64,000 nucleotides of DNA from G965220305 sp965220305. GTDB lineage: Bacteria; Chloroflexota; Dehalococcoidia; Lucifugimonadales; UBA3495. Shown one piece after another: positions 26,247-34,374 of the stretch; within the stretch, counting starts at the first letter, position 1; each line of letters begins with the position of its first letter. The notes under the pieces are model-generated. The model saw nothing but the letters and a program-made list of their open reading frames with translations. It did not search any database and was not told the DNA's origin. The stretch covers positions 3,100,001-3,164,000 of the forward strand of contig OZ244817.1 of the NCBI GenBank assembly GCA_965220305.1, in the 5' to 3' direction. Both the position numbers and the translations under genes were made by a program.

Positions 26247-27520
26247 TCAAGAGGACTGGACTGGGGCCGCCGGCCTGTTGGGAGGCTTCGTCAGAAGAAG
26301 TATAACGATGGTGGCAAACCCCAGGGAAGCCAGGACGATGAAGGAAAGATAGTAGCTGCCGGTCCGGTCGAATACCAGGCCGGAAAACACCGCGCCGATG
26401 GCCTGCCCCAGGGACACGAAGGGCTCGGTAGCTCCCCGGATTGCCCCAGGGAATTCCGCCCGAAATAGTCGGCGTAGGCCACCGCCGGTACCACCAGGAT
26501 GCCGCCCACCGACGCACCAAACATGGAGGCGACCAGCAGCGCTTCCCAGATGGTGTTGGCCGAAGGAAATAGGGCCAGGGCCGCCGCCATCAGCAGGGCA
26601 ACCCCGGCGTAGGTATAGCGCACCGGCGCCCGCTCCACCAACCAGCCCCAGCCCAGGGATCCCACGCCGGTGAACACGGCGTTGAAGCTGATGGACAGCG
26701 CCGAAACGGAAACAGCCAGGCCCTGATCGATGAAATAGGCCCCCTGGTGGATGTTGGTGCCAGACTGTAACAGGAACAACAAGCCGGTGGAGATTGCCAG
26801 CAGCCACAGGGTGGGGGTACGCATGGCCTCCCGCAGCGTCCAACTGGGTTCCTCCGGCCCCCATTTCGGCGTCGCCCCCGGCCCCGGTTCCAGGGCGTCG
26901 TCTCCGTCGGGCCTCAGCCCCACGTCCTCCGGGTTCTGCCGCACCAGCAGCGCCACCGGCCCCAAAGCCGAGACCCACACCAGCACTCCCAGGGCGAACC
27001 AGGCGGTCTGCCATCCCCTGATGCCGATTAAGAAACCGGCAATCAAGGGGAACAACACCATACCCACGGAGTGGGAAAGGAACAGTATGCCGGTGGCCCG
27101 GCCCCGTTGCCGAATGAACCAGCGGGAGACCGCCACCGAAGAGGCTATTTGCAGGGAGGTGGAGAAGAGCACCCGGCCCATGCCGTAGGCCAGGTAAAAG
27201 GCTATGGGAATGGTGGCCCAGGCCAGGGATACCGTGGAAAGCCCCAGCACCAGAATGCTCACGGTCAGCACCAGGCGCACCCCGTACTTGTCGCAGGCCC
27301 AGCCGACCAGGGGGGAAACGACCGAGGCTACCAGACCGCCCAGGCTGGCGGCCCCCGCAATCAGCGCCCGGCTCCAGTTCAGGTCATCGGAGATGGGATA
27401 AATGAAGACGGCCAGGGTCAGGCTGGCGGCGGCGTTGCGGGCGAACATGGAACTGCCCGCGGCGTAAAGGACCACCCAGCCGTAGTAGAAGGGCGTTCTA
27501 GGTGCTAATCGGTCAATCAT
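26247..27520 (-). pseudogene. MFS transporter gene with a late one-base frameshift
   Basis: The first phase encodes an MFS protein with about ten membrane segments (FYYGWVVLYAAGSSMFAR, SPLVGWACDKYGVRL) up to VAYADYFGRNSLG. There the phase is lost and a non-hydrophobic tail follows. In the other phase the family continues as AIRGATEPFVSLGQAIGAV and two more membrane helices to VQSS at 26247. Adding one base in the run of four C at 26444-26447 (plus strand) joins them. A homopolymer miscall or a real inactivation would look the same. Probable substrate: an organic acid, from the monocarboxylate-like features. Confidence 0.8.
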
Positions 27521-27637
27521 TCAAGAACACTGGAGTGTACGTCCTATGGGAGACACTATTCGGGGTTGCCTGGGGTATAGAAGGGTATTTCTCTCGGTCG
27601 GTGGCTTCGGTCTCGCGACCGGCCCCAGGGGACCGGG

Positions 27638-28060
27638 CTAGGCCGGGGCCGTATCGCTTCCGCCGTCCGAGGCTTCTTCCTGGGACCCGGCGTTCTTCTC
27701 TTCGGAGCGCAGCACCGAATACATGGCCCCCAGGGTGCCCAGGCTTCCGGTGTAGAGGGTAAATACTCCCACCCCCAGCCACATCACCACCAGTACCCTT
27801 TGGCTCAGTTCTCTCTCCAGCATCCCCGCCACCAGCATCCCAACCCCGGCGGCAGTCCCGAAAACCACCAATACCACCAGTCCCAACAGGCTGCCGAACA
27901 TCAGTCCCTGGATGGCGTAGGTCTCCCTATTGGGGTGGGCGTGGTTGATCCCGAAGTACCCGCCGATAAAGGGACTGGCTGGCAGCGCCACGAAGTGAAC
28001 GATGGGGATTATCGCCGACACCACGATTATCCCCAGGGCTATCAGGACTCCCTTAATCAT
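27638..28060 (-). CDS. Membrane protein, three helices with acidic tail
   Basis: 140 residues. Three hydrophobic segments (about 3-25, 47-80, 88-110) are followed by a Ser/Glu/Gly-rich cytoplasmic tail (SEEKNAGSQEEASDGG). No family recognised; small proteins with this layout occur in Chloroflexota. ATG 28060 follows GGAGAGG. Confidence 0.65.
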   Translation of the reverse strand: MIKGVLIALGIIVVSAIIPIVHFVALPASPFIGGYFGINHAHPNRETYAIQGLMFGSLLGLVVLVVFGTAAGVGMLVAGMLERELSQRVLVVMWLGVGVFTLYTGSLGTLGAMYSVLRSEEKNAGSQEEASDGGSDTAPA

Positions 28061-28243
28061 TGGCCCTCTCCGGCCTTCCCTTTGATGGTCAACTGCATGG
28101 TCAACGCCTGTCCTCCACCCATTGGGGGCATCCCCGGCGCAACGATTGCCTATTATAGCCAAAATTGTTGCCGGTGTACCCTCCGGCATGGGATTATACT
28201 GGCATCCTGCGTTCCCACCAACCCACAATCAGGAGAGCCAGCC

Positions 28244-28669
28244 TTGACCGTCAACAATCCCAGCGGCCAGCCCCAGCCGGAAGCCCCCTTTGCCCAGCTT
28301 CTGGGCATCCGTTCCGGGCAATCGTCGGAGGGCGTCGGAGTGGCCCACATGGTCATCGAGGAGAAGCACCGGCAGCGGGCCGGCGTGGTGCAGGGCGGCC
28401 TGATTGTCACCCTGGCCGATAATGCCCTGTTTCTGGCGGTGCAGTCGGTATTGGACCCCGGCGAGGGCAACGTCACGGTGGAGCTGAAGGTCAACTTCAT
28501 CTCCCCGGCCCGGGACGGGGAACTCACCGCCACGTCCCGGGTCATCAGCAAGGGCGGTCGCATCGTTGTGGCCAGCATGGAGGTTGCCGACGAGAGTGGG
28601 ACCCTCATCGCCCAGGGGTTGGGCACCTGCATGGTGGTACGCCCGCGACCCCGGAGCGACTCCCCTTGA
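28244..28669 (+). CDS. PaaI-type hotdog thioesterase
   Basis: 141 residues of the hotdog fold. VVQGGLIVTLADNALFLAV is the PaaI helix motif, with Gln in place of the usual His of H-G-G, while the Asp of LADNA is kept. VTVELKVNFISPARDGEL and GRIVVASMEVADESG follow in order. It should hydrolyse acyl- or aryl-CoA thioesters. TTG 28244 follows AGGAGA at 7 bases and fits the family start. Confidence 0.85.
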   Translation: MTVNNPSGQPQPEAPFAQLLGIRSGQSSEGVGVAHMVIEEKHRQRAGVVQGGLIVTLADNALFLAVQSVLDPGEGNVTVELKVNFISPARDGELTATSRVISKGGRIVVASMEVADESGTLIAQGLGTCMVVRPRPRSDSP

Positions 28670-28725
28670 CTTCCTCAGCCGAAGCGCCTATAGATTAGGC
28701 ACATACCACAGCGGGAGGTACTTAA

Positions 28726-29610
28726 ATGCGACCTACAGACCTGGCTAGCTTTTGGCGGCGTACCATCGACGAACTGGGCGAAACCGATATTAACGCCATC
28801 CTGGAAGAGTCTCCGGAGCAGAGCGGGCGGGAATACGTCACCCATCAGGTCAGGCTGGACAGCTTCCAGGGGACCCGGCTGCGGGCCTGGTACTCGGTGC
28901 CCAAGGACTCACCTGCCGGGGGCAAACAACCGGCGATTCTGGCCGTGCCGGGTTATGGCGGTGACAAGCCCATCCCCACCCACCTGGCCCTCAACGGGTT
29001 CGCCGTGCTGACCCTCTACCCCCGGGGCCAGGGAGAGAGTTGCCAGGAGTGGGAGTTGGAACATGGAACCAAGCTGACTTACCACTGTACCGACCGAGAG
29101 AAGTACTACTACCGGGGCGCCTACATGGACTGCTTGCGCGGGCTGGACTTCCTGGGCTCCAGGGATGAGATAGACGCCGCTCGAATTGGCATGTGGAGCC
29201 GCAGCCAGGGTGGCGGGTTCACCCTGGCAACTGCGGCGTTGGATTCCCGCCTGCGGGTGGCGGTAGCCGAGGAACCCTTTTTGTGCAACTACCCCGTATC
29301 TATCGACATCACCTCCAGCCCCTACTCGGACCTGTCGGGGTACGCGGCCCAGCACCCGGAAGAACGGCAGGCCATCCTGGACACCCTCGCCTACTTCGAT
29401 ACCCTGAACCTGGCCGAAGACATTGAATGCCCCACACTCATGGACATCGGCATGAAGGACGAGACCTGCCCCTACCCCACAATAATGCCCGTATTCGAGA
29501 AAATCACCGCCACCAAGGGGATTCACGTATATCCCGACTTGACCCATTCTCCTTGCACCGACTTTAACGCCCACGCCATGAATTGGCTGCGCCGTTACCT
29601 GGGCGCCTAA
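28726..29610 (+). CDS. AXE1-type alpha/beta-hydrolase (acetyl esterase)
   Basis: 294 residues of the acetylxylan-esterase/cephalosporin-deacetylase family. The oxyanion segment LYPRGQGES, nucleophile WSRSQGGG, acid in DIGMKDETCP and His in YPDLTHSP are all present, so it should be active on small acyl esters. A membrane signal is absent. The HpaB-type hydroxylase gene follows 40 bp downstream, so both may form one operon. Two further paralogues stand in tandem at 39381-41211. Confidence 0.85.
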   Translation: MRPTDLASFWRRTIDELGETDINAILEESPEQSGREYVTHQVRLDSFQGTRLRAWYSVPKDSPAGGKQPAILAVPGYGGDKPIPTHLALNGFAVLTLYPRGQGESCQEWELEHGTKLTYHCTDREKYYYRGAYMDCLRGLDFLGSRDEIDAARIGMWSRSQGGGFTLATAALDSRLRVAVAEEPFLCNYPVSIDITSSPYSDLSGYAAQHPEERQAILDTLAYFDTLNLAEDIECPTLMDIGMKDETCPYPTIMPVFEKITATKGIHVYPDLTHSPCTDFNAHAMNWLRRYLGA

Positions 29611-29650
29611 CATTCGAGCCGAGACCCTTTGCACGGTAGGAGGCAGCGTC

Positions 29651-31111
29651 ATGGCAGCGCGCACCGGACAGGAATACCTCAACGGTTTGCAGGAACAGGC
29701 CAGGGAAATATACCTGGACAACCAGCGGGTCGAGGATGTGACCACTTTCCCCGGCCTGGCCAACGGCGCTCGCTCCGTTGCCCGGCTCTACGACATGCAG
29801 CACTCCCCGGCGTTGGTGGAGCAAATGACCTATGCCTCGCCGAGCAGCGGCCAGCGGGTGGGGCTCTCATTTCTGCGGCCCCAAACCATTGATGACCTGG
29901 CCCGACGCCGGGTGATGATGTCCCATTGGGCCCACACCAGCTACGGGATGATGGGCCGCACCCCGGACTTCCTCAACGTAAGTTTCATGGCGATGGCCGG
30001 GGCTGGCGACTACTTTGCCCAGAACCGCCCGGAGTTCAAGCAGAACGTCATCGACTATTACGAGTACATCAGGGAAAACGACCTGACCCTGACCCATACC
30101 CTGGTAAATATGCAGCGGAACCGCCGCCCCTCCGCCACGTCCGTCAATTACAGCACCGATGTGGCCCTGGCCGTGGTGCGGGAGACCGATGCCGGCATTG
30201 TGGTCCGGGGGCCGAGGGTGCTGGCGACTTTGGGGCCTCTGTCCGACGAAATTGCCGTTTATCCCACCCGGGCCTCGCTGTTGGGTCGGGAAGAAGATGC
30301 GAAGCGTTATGCCTTCGCCTTCGCCGTGCCCTGCGGCATTCCCGGTCTCAGGTTCCTATGCCGCGAAAGCTACGACCAGGGACGTTCCCACTTCGACCAT
30401 CCCCTGGGTTCCCGCTTTGAAGAAATGGATGCCATTGTATTCTTCGACGACGTGTTGGTGCCCTGGGAGCGGGTATTTCTCTACGGCGACGCCGAGCTGT
30501 GCAACAACCTCAGTTCCGCCACCAATCAATGGGTGCACTCCGGCCACCAGGTGATTACCAAGAATGTGGCTAAGTGCGAGTTCGTGGTTGGGCTGGCCCG
30601 CCTGATGACCGAGACCCTGGGTTCCCAGGGCAACGCCCAGGTGCAGACGCTGACCGCCGAACTCATCGAAAACCTGGAAATCGCCAAGGCCCTGCTGGCC
30701 GCCGCCGAAGCCAACGCCGCCCTGGACCAGTGGGGCACCATGAGTCCCGCCCTGATACCCACAACCGTGGCCCGGAGTCTGTTCATTCGCATGTACCCGC
30801 GGATGACGGAGATTATCCAACTGCTGGGGTCCAGCAGCCTGATGGCCCTGCCGGCGGAAGCGGACTTTGACGGCCCGCTGGCCGAGGATATCCGGCAATA
30901 CCTGGATACCGACACTGCTTCGGCCCGGGAGCGGGTCCAGCTTTTTCACCTGGCCTGGGACCTGGCCTGCAGCGCCTTCGGCTCCCGACAGGTGCTCTAC
31001 GAGCGTTATTTCCAGGGGGACTGGATGCGCAACGCCATTCTCCTGTCCAACACCTTCGACGCCGCCCCTCTGATGGAGCAGGTCCGGGACTTCCTGGCCT
31101 CGACCGACTAA
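29651..31111 (+). CDS. 4-hydroxyphenylacetate 3-hydroxylase (HpaB) family flavoprotein
   Basis: 486 residues, the normal HpaB length. The N-terminal domain (MAARTGQEYLNGLQ), the central LTHTLVNMQRNRRPSA and the flavin/substrate region FDDVLVPWERVFLYGD are typical. Members use FADH2 to hydroxylate aromatics, or, in the 4-hydroxybutyryl-CoA dehydratase branch, carry an iron-sulfur cluster. The four-ligand Cys/His set of that branch is not evident, so a monooxygenase is more likely. AGGAGG precedes ATG 29651. No flavin reductase gene adjoins. Confidence 0.85.
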   Translation: MAARTGQEYLNGLQEQAREIYLDNQRVEDVTTFPGLANGARSVARLYDMQHSPALVEQMTYASPSSGQRVGLSFLRPQTIDDLARRRVMMSHWAHTSYGMMGRTPDFLNVSFMAMAGAGDYFAQNRPEFKQNVIDYYEYIRENDLTLTHTLVNMQRNRRPSATSVNYSTDVALAVVRETDAGIVVRGPRVLATLGPLSDEIAVYPTRASLLGREEDAKRYAFAFAVPCGIPGLRFLCRESYDQGRSHFDHPLGSRFEEMDAIVFFDDVLVPWERVFLYGDAELCNNLSSATNQWVHSGHQVITKNVAKCEFVVGLARLMTETLGSQGNAQVQTLTAELIENLEIAKALLAAAEANAALDQWGTMSPALIPTTVARSLFIRMYPRMTEIIQLLGSSSLMALPAEADFDGPLAEDIRQYLDTDTASARERVQLFHLAWDLACSAFGSRQVLYERYFQGDWMRNAILLSNTFDAAPLMEQVRDFLASTD

Positions 31112-31183
31112 CCCACCTGGCCCAGGTAAACCCTTACTGGGTTTGTCGAAGGGCCGGTCCGTGGTCAGACAGGCTCCCCACTC

Positions 31184-31212
31184 CTGGATTCCCACCTTCG
31201 CGGGAATGACGG
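31184..31212. repeat. dRS3-like palindromic repeat
   Basis: Complement of the CGTCATTCCCGCGAAGGTGGGAATCCAG form, between the HpaB and ABM genes. A GTTTGTCGAAGGG word of the second repeat class lies about 40 bp before it. Confidence 0.7.
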
Positions 31213-31377
31213 TGGGGGGTGGCAGCCTGCCCGACAGGACAAAAATTGCCGCTACCTGGAGAATCGCAAGACCCTGAGCTTCTCCCACTCCAGCGTGTGC
31301 TCCCACAAACGACCCTGTTATAATACCGCTGGATGTCACTGACATATCAAGAACACCCAAACAACTGAGGAGGCGCA

Positions 31378-31716
31378 ATGTACTGCATCTTTGTCACCGT
31401 CAAGATCAAGCCCGGCTTCGCCGACCAATTCAAGGAAGCCAGCTTGGGCGATGCCCAGGGTTCGGTCCGGGATGAGCCCAACTGCTACCGCTTCGACATG
31501 TTGCAGAGCGAGTCGGACGCCAACACTTTCTATCTCTACGAGGTCTATGCCGACCGGGACGCCCACTTGGCCCATCGGGAGACCCCCCACTACACGAAGT
31601 GGCGGGCGACGGTGCAGGACTGGTTTGATGGCGACCTGGAACGGGTGGAAATGAGCACCGTGTTCCCTTCGGATGACGGCTGGGAGAAGCAGAAGCCCAA
31701 CCTGGTCAACTGGTAA
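31378..31716 (+). CDS. Antibiotic biosynthesis monooxygenase (ABM) domain protein
   Basis: 112 residues: YCIFVTVKIKPGFADQF, the central EPNCYRFDMLQSESD and FYLYEVYADRDAHLAHRET are the ABM/YgiN dimeric ferredoxin-like fold. Members range from heme- or quinol-oxidising enzymes to proteins without known activity. GAGGAGG precedes the ATG. Ends at a strong terminator. Confidence 0.85.
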   Translation: MYCIFVTVKIKPGFADQFKEASLGDAQGSVRDEPNCYRFDMLQSESDANTFYLYEVYADRDAHLAHRETPHYTKWRATVQDWFDGDLERVEMSTVFPSDDGWEKQKPNLVNW

Positions 31717-31775
31717 TATCCCTACGCCGGACAGCCCCGGTCAGCCCCTTCCTCGACAGGTAACAGGTAAGAAAT

Positions 31776-31808
31776 GCCCCGCAGCAAGCACGCTGCGGGG
31801 CCTATTTT
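31776..31808 (+). terminator. Rho-independent terminator after the ABM gene
   Basis: GCCCCGCAGC, loop AAGCAC, GCTGCGGGGC and then CTATTTT: ten perfect pairs. Confidence 0.9.
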
Positions 31809-31912
31809 GGCTGGGAGCCTGCGACAATGGAGGTTGAGGCTGATAGATGACAACGCCTCTGGACCAACTGGCTAACGAATCACGACCGATGCTCGGAAAG
31901 CGGTGGCCGCGC

Positions 31913-33001
31913 TTATACGTTTACCAGGAAGTGAATTACGTCGCCATCTTTCACCGGGTAGGTCTTGCCCTCAGAGCGCAATACCCCCTCCTTCCGACCC
32001 TGGGCCAGGCTGCCGCAGCGGGTCAGGTCCTGGTAGGGTATAACTTCGGCCCGTATGAAACCCCGGTAAAAGTCGGTGTGGATGCTCCCCGCCGCCGCCT
32101 GGGCCGGAATGCCGCCAGGAACGCTCCAGGCCCGCACCTCGTCCTCGCCCACGGTGAGGAAGGAGACCAAGCCCAGGGTGTGGTAGCTGACCTGGATGAC
32201 CCTGGAAGTCGCCGGTTCGTCCAGTTCCAGGTCCCGGCGAAATTCCCAGGCTTCATCCTCGGGCATCAGCGCCAACTCCGCCTCCAACTTGCCCGGCAGG
32301 CTCACCTGGCCCAGCCCCCGCGCCTGCTCCGGCTCCAGGGACAACTGCGCCAAGGCGTATTCCGGCCCCGAATCGCCGGTGTTAAAGCAGACGATGACGG
32401 GCTTTCCGGTGAACAACTGGTAGTTGGCGATGAATGAGTTCTCCGACTCGGTCAGTTCCTGGTTGCGCAGGGGTACTCCCGCCTCCAGAGCCCCCCTCAC
32501 CTTCTGCACCGACTCCAGGTGACGCTGGAAGACCGGGCGTTCCGCCGGCTTGGACTTTTTGATGTTATCCTCAAGCCGCTCCACCGCCCGCTCCATGGAC
32601 TCCAGGTCGGCAAAGGCCAACTCGGTAAGCATGGTCTCCAGGTCCCTTCCCGGGTCCACCTCTCCCAGGGGGTGGGCCACCGAGGGATTGGCGAAGGTCC
32701 GCACCACCAGCAGGAAGGCGTCGGCCCCCTGGAGTATATTGCGGTGCTGCCCGGAAATACCCTGAGAGCGACGGGTCGGGTCGCCCCCGGGCAGGTCCCA
32801 GTATTTTATCTCCGCCTGGATGACTTTCCTGGGGAGGTACATCTCCGCCAAGACATCCAACCGGCTATCGGGCACCTTGACCACTCCCACATGCACTTCC
32901 GCCGTTGATCCTCCCCCGGTAGTGTCGGCGTGTCCGCGGGTTAATGCGTTGAATACGGTAGTCTTGCCCCCCTGAGGAAGCCCTATTATCGCAACATCCA
33001 T
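31913..33001 (-). CDS. ychF: Redox-regulated ATPase YchF (Obg family)
   Basis: 362 residues with the G1 loop GLPQGGKTT at about 7-15, WDLPGG for the G3 region and the C-terminal TGS domain (RAEVIPYQDL to KDGDVIHFLVNV). The G4 N-K-x-D of GTPases is replaced (CFNTGDSG), consistent with ATP use in this subfamily. It binds ribosomes and responds to oxidative stress. The ATG at 33001 has no Shine-Dalgarno. A TATAAT lies six bases upstream, so the mRNA may be leaderless. Confidence 0.9.
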   Translation of the reverse strand: MDVAIIGLPQGGKTTVFNALTRGHADTTGGGSTAEVHVGVVKVPDSRLDVLAEMYLPRKVIQAEIKYWDLPGGDPTRRSQGISGQHRNILQGADAFLLVVRTFANPSVAHPLGEVDPGRDLETMLTELAFADLESMERAVERLEDNIKKSKPAERPVFQRHLESVQKVRGALEAGVPLRNQELTESENSFIANYQLFTGKPVIVCFNTGDSGPEYALAQLSLEPEQARGLGQVSLPGKLEAELALMPEDEAWEFRRDLELDEPATSRVIQVSYHTLGLVSFLTVGEDEVRAWSVPGGIPAQAAAGSIHTDFYRGFIRAEVIPYQDLTRCGSLAQGRKEGVLRSEGKTYPVKDGDVIHFLVNV

Positions 33002-33007
33002 AGCTAA

Positions 33008-33013
33008 ATTATA
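33008..33013 (-). promoter_or_regulatory. -10 element (TATAAT) immediately upstream of ychF
   Basis: TATAAT on the minus strand ends six bases before the ychF ATG, placing the transcript start at or next to the start codon. No good -35 at 16-18 bp is seen. Confidence 0.4.
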
Positions 33014-33099
33014 ACGTCTATAATTACATAAGGCACGGGAAGCAAGAAAGCATTTTTCGACTCTCGTAGAATTCCCGCGCCCACGGCAGGCGTCAGCCC

Positions 33100-33240
33100 C
33101 TATCCCGATTGGAAGACTTCGTTGGCAATGTCCATGGCGGCGCGGGTAAAGGGTATGCCGTCGTAGAGGGTGGTGTGAATAAATACCTCGATGACCTGCT
33201 CCTGGGTCAACCCGATGTGCGGGGCGCCCCGGATGTGGCT
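33100..33240 (-). pseudogene. C-terminal fragment of a carboxymuconolactone-decarboxylase-like gene
   Basis: RGAPHIGLTQEQVIEVFIHT and GIPFTRAAMDIANEVFQ form the last third of a CMD-family protein (AhpD-like). The frame upstream passes at once into a dRS3-like repeat (33250-33277), whose translation is the familiar PAKAGI artefact, and no N-terminal part is found further upstream. So the gene is truncated at or near the repeat. Confidence 0.65.
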
Positions 33241-33249
33241 CCGCTTTGG

Positions 33250-33277
33250 ATGGATTCCCGCCTTCGCGGGAATGACC
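33250..33277. repeat. dRS3-like palindromic repeat
   Basis: TGGATTCCCGCCTTCGCGGGAATGACC. It stands at the break of the CMD-like fragment. Confidence 0.7.
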
Positions 33278-33405
33278 GGTCCCTTTTGGACTGGGCCTAG
33301 TGATTTCACCGCGCTATGGTGGCGTCTATCTGAGGGATTGGAGGGCCAGGGTCCTTCGATTCTCTGGACAAAGGACAAGGTGCGCTTTCAGTCAGGCACC
33401 CCCAC

Positions 33406-33433
33406 CGTCATTCCCGCGAAAGCGGGAATCCAG
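33406..33433. repeat. dRS3-like palindromic repeat
   Basis: CCGTCATTCCCGCGAAAGCG, continuing GGAATCCAGG, followed by GGTTGGGCTGGTGCTG and then a copy of the second repeat class (33463-33503: GACTTAGACCCTTCGCTACG ... CGCAAGACCCTT). Confidence 0.75.
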
Positions 33434-33596
33434 GGGTTGGGCTGGTGCTGTCCAGCGACTTAGACCCTTCGCTACGCTCACAGTGACAATCGCAAGACCC
33501 TTGCTCGTGGTAGCTCCCTCCTTTGGCTTTGCGGCTTTTTGTGTTACTATACTTCGGAAATCGCTTTGACCTAGCATCATTTAGGAGGAGTTATCA

Positions 33597-34061
33597 ATGG
33601 CAACCATGATTGACGGTGAGTCCTATCTGGGCAGGGTGATGGTTCGGCCCCTTAGCCCCACCGGGGACGTTACCATGTACTGCTGGCCCCTGCGCTGCCT
33701 GAAGAGCAAGATGGGCGGCCCGACCTTTGGCGTGGACGTCAAAGGCGTGGAAATCATCCGCTTCGATCCCCACGGCCCCCGCGGCCACTGGCACCAGGGC
33801 GGATACGATAAGCTGGGCGCTGGCGGGTCCCACACAGATTTCCCGGAAGGGCTGGTAGAAAGCGCCAAGCAAGTTTCTTGGTCGTTGGAACAGGTACGGG
33901 AGCAGGTGGTGACGTTGCTCTCGGACGCCGGATATGCCGATGAGGCCGCGGCCATTGACCCGGAGTTGGTCAGCACGGCCACCCATGCTATTGTGGCGCA
34001 CCTGGAGAGCGAGGGCGACCTTATCTCCCAGGCCATCGAAAAGGACCTGATTAAGGCCTAA
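33597..34061 (+). CDS. Conserved-looking hypothetical protein, 154 aa
   Basis: Two regions are seen: a beta-rich N-terminal part with FDPHGPRGHWHQGGYDKL (several His and Gly, possibly a binding loop) and a helical C-terminal part (SLEQVREQVVTLLSDAGYAD). No family recognised with confidence. AGGAGGAG precedes ATG 33597. It lies 120 bp ahead of the GatC-like/amidase pair and may be co-transcribed, suggesting a related role. Confidence 0.6.
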   Translation: MATMIDGESYLGRVMVRPLSPTGDVTMYCWPLRCLKSKMGGPTFGVDVKGVEIIRFDPHGPRGHWHQGGYDKLGAGGSHTDFPEGLVESAKQVSWSLEQVREQVVTLLSDAGYADEAAAIDPELVSTATHAIVAHLESEGDLISQAIEKDLIKA

Positions 34062-34182
34062 GAGTTCCCACCCCTGGCAGACCGGGGCTATCGCGGAGGC
34101 GCTCAGCAAGGCTGGCGCCTCCTACTTGTTTCACGGGCCGCCCCAAATTACCAACTTTAAGGTCTGAAAGGAGGCTCCCCGC

Positions 34183-34374
34183 ATGGCTCAGTCCAGGGAA
34201 GCTCAGGTGTTGCAGTTGGCCCGATTGGTCGGGATTACCATCGCCGAGGAGGAGGTGTCCGAGGTGGCCCACCGTTTCGATAGCTTGATGCTGGAACTGG
34301 ACCGGCTCCGAGATTTGGACCTGGCTGACATCCAGCCGGTGACCATCTTCCCCGAGGAGGAATGGAATGGCTAA
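34183..34374 (+). CDS. GatC/AtzG-like small subunit
   Basis: 63 residues: QVLQLARLVGITIAEEEVSE, then FDSLMLELDRLRDLDLADIQ and PVTIFPEE, which is the GatC pattern (a helix pair followed by a strap ending P..). GatC-like proteins brace amidase-fold subunits. It overlaps the amidase gene by 8 bp. No GatB is present, so this resembles the AtzG-AtzE pair of carboxybiuret hydrolase rather than a tRNA amidotransferase. GGAGG precedes the ATG. Confidence 0.7.
   Translation: MAQSREAQVLQLARLVGITIAEEEVSEVAHRFDSLMLELDRLRDLDLADIQPVTIFPEEEWNG

Noticed and set aside
31847..32908. Several plus-strand open frames opposite ychF
   Set aside because: All are antisense shadows of ychF without family sequence.
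33191..33569. Open frames giving PAKAGI or IPAFAGMT type peptides
   Set aside because: These are translations of the dRS3-like repeat, a well-known annotation artefact.
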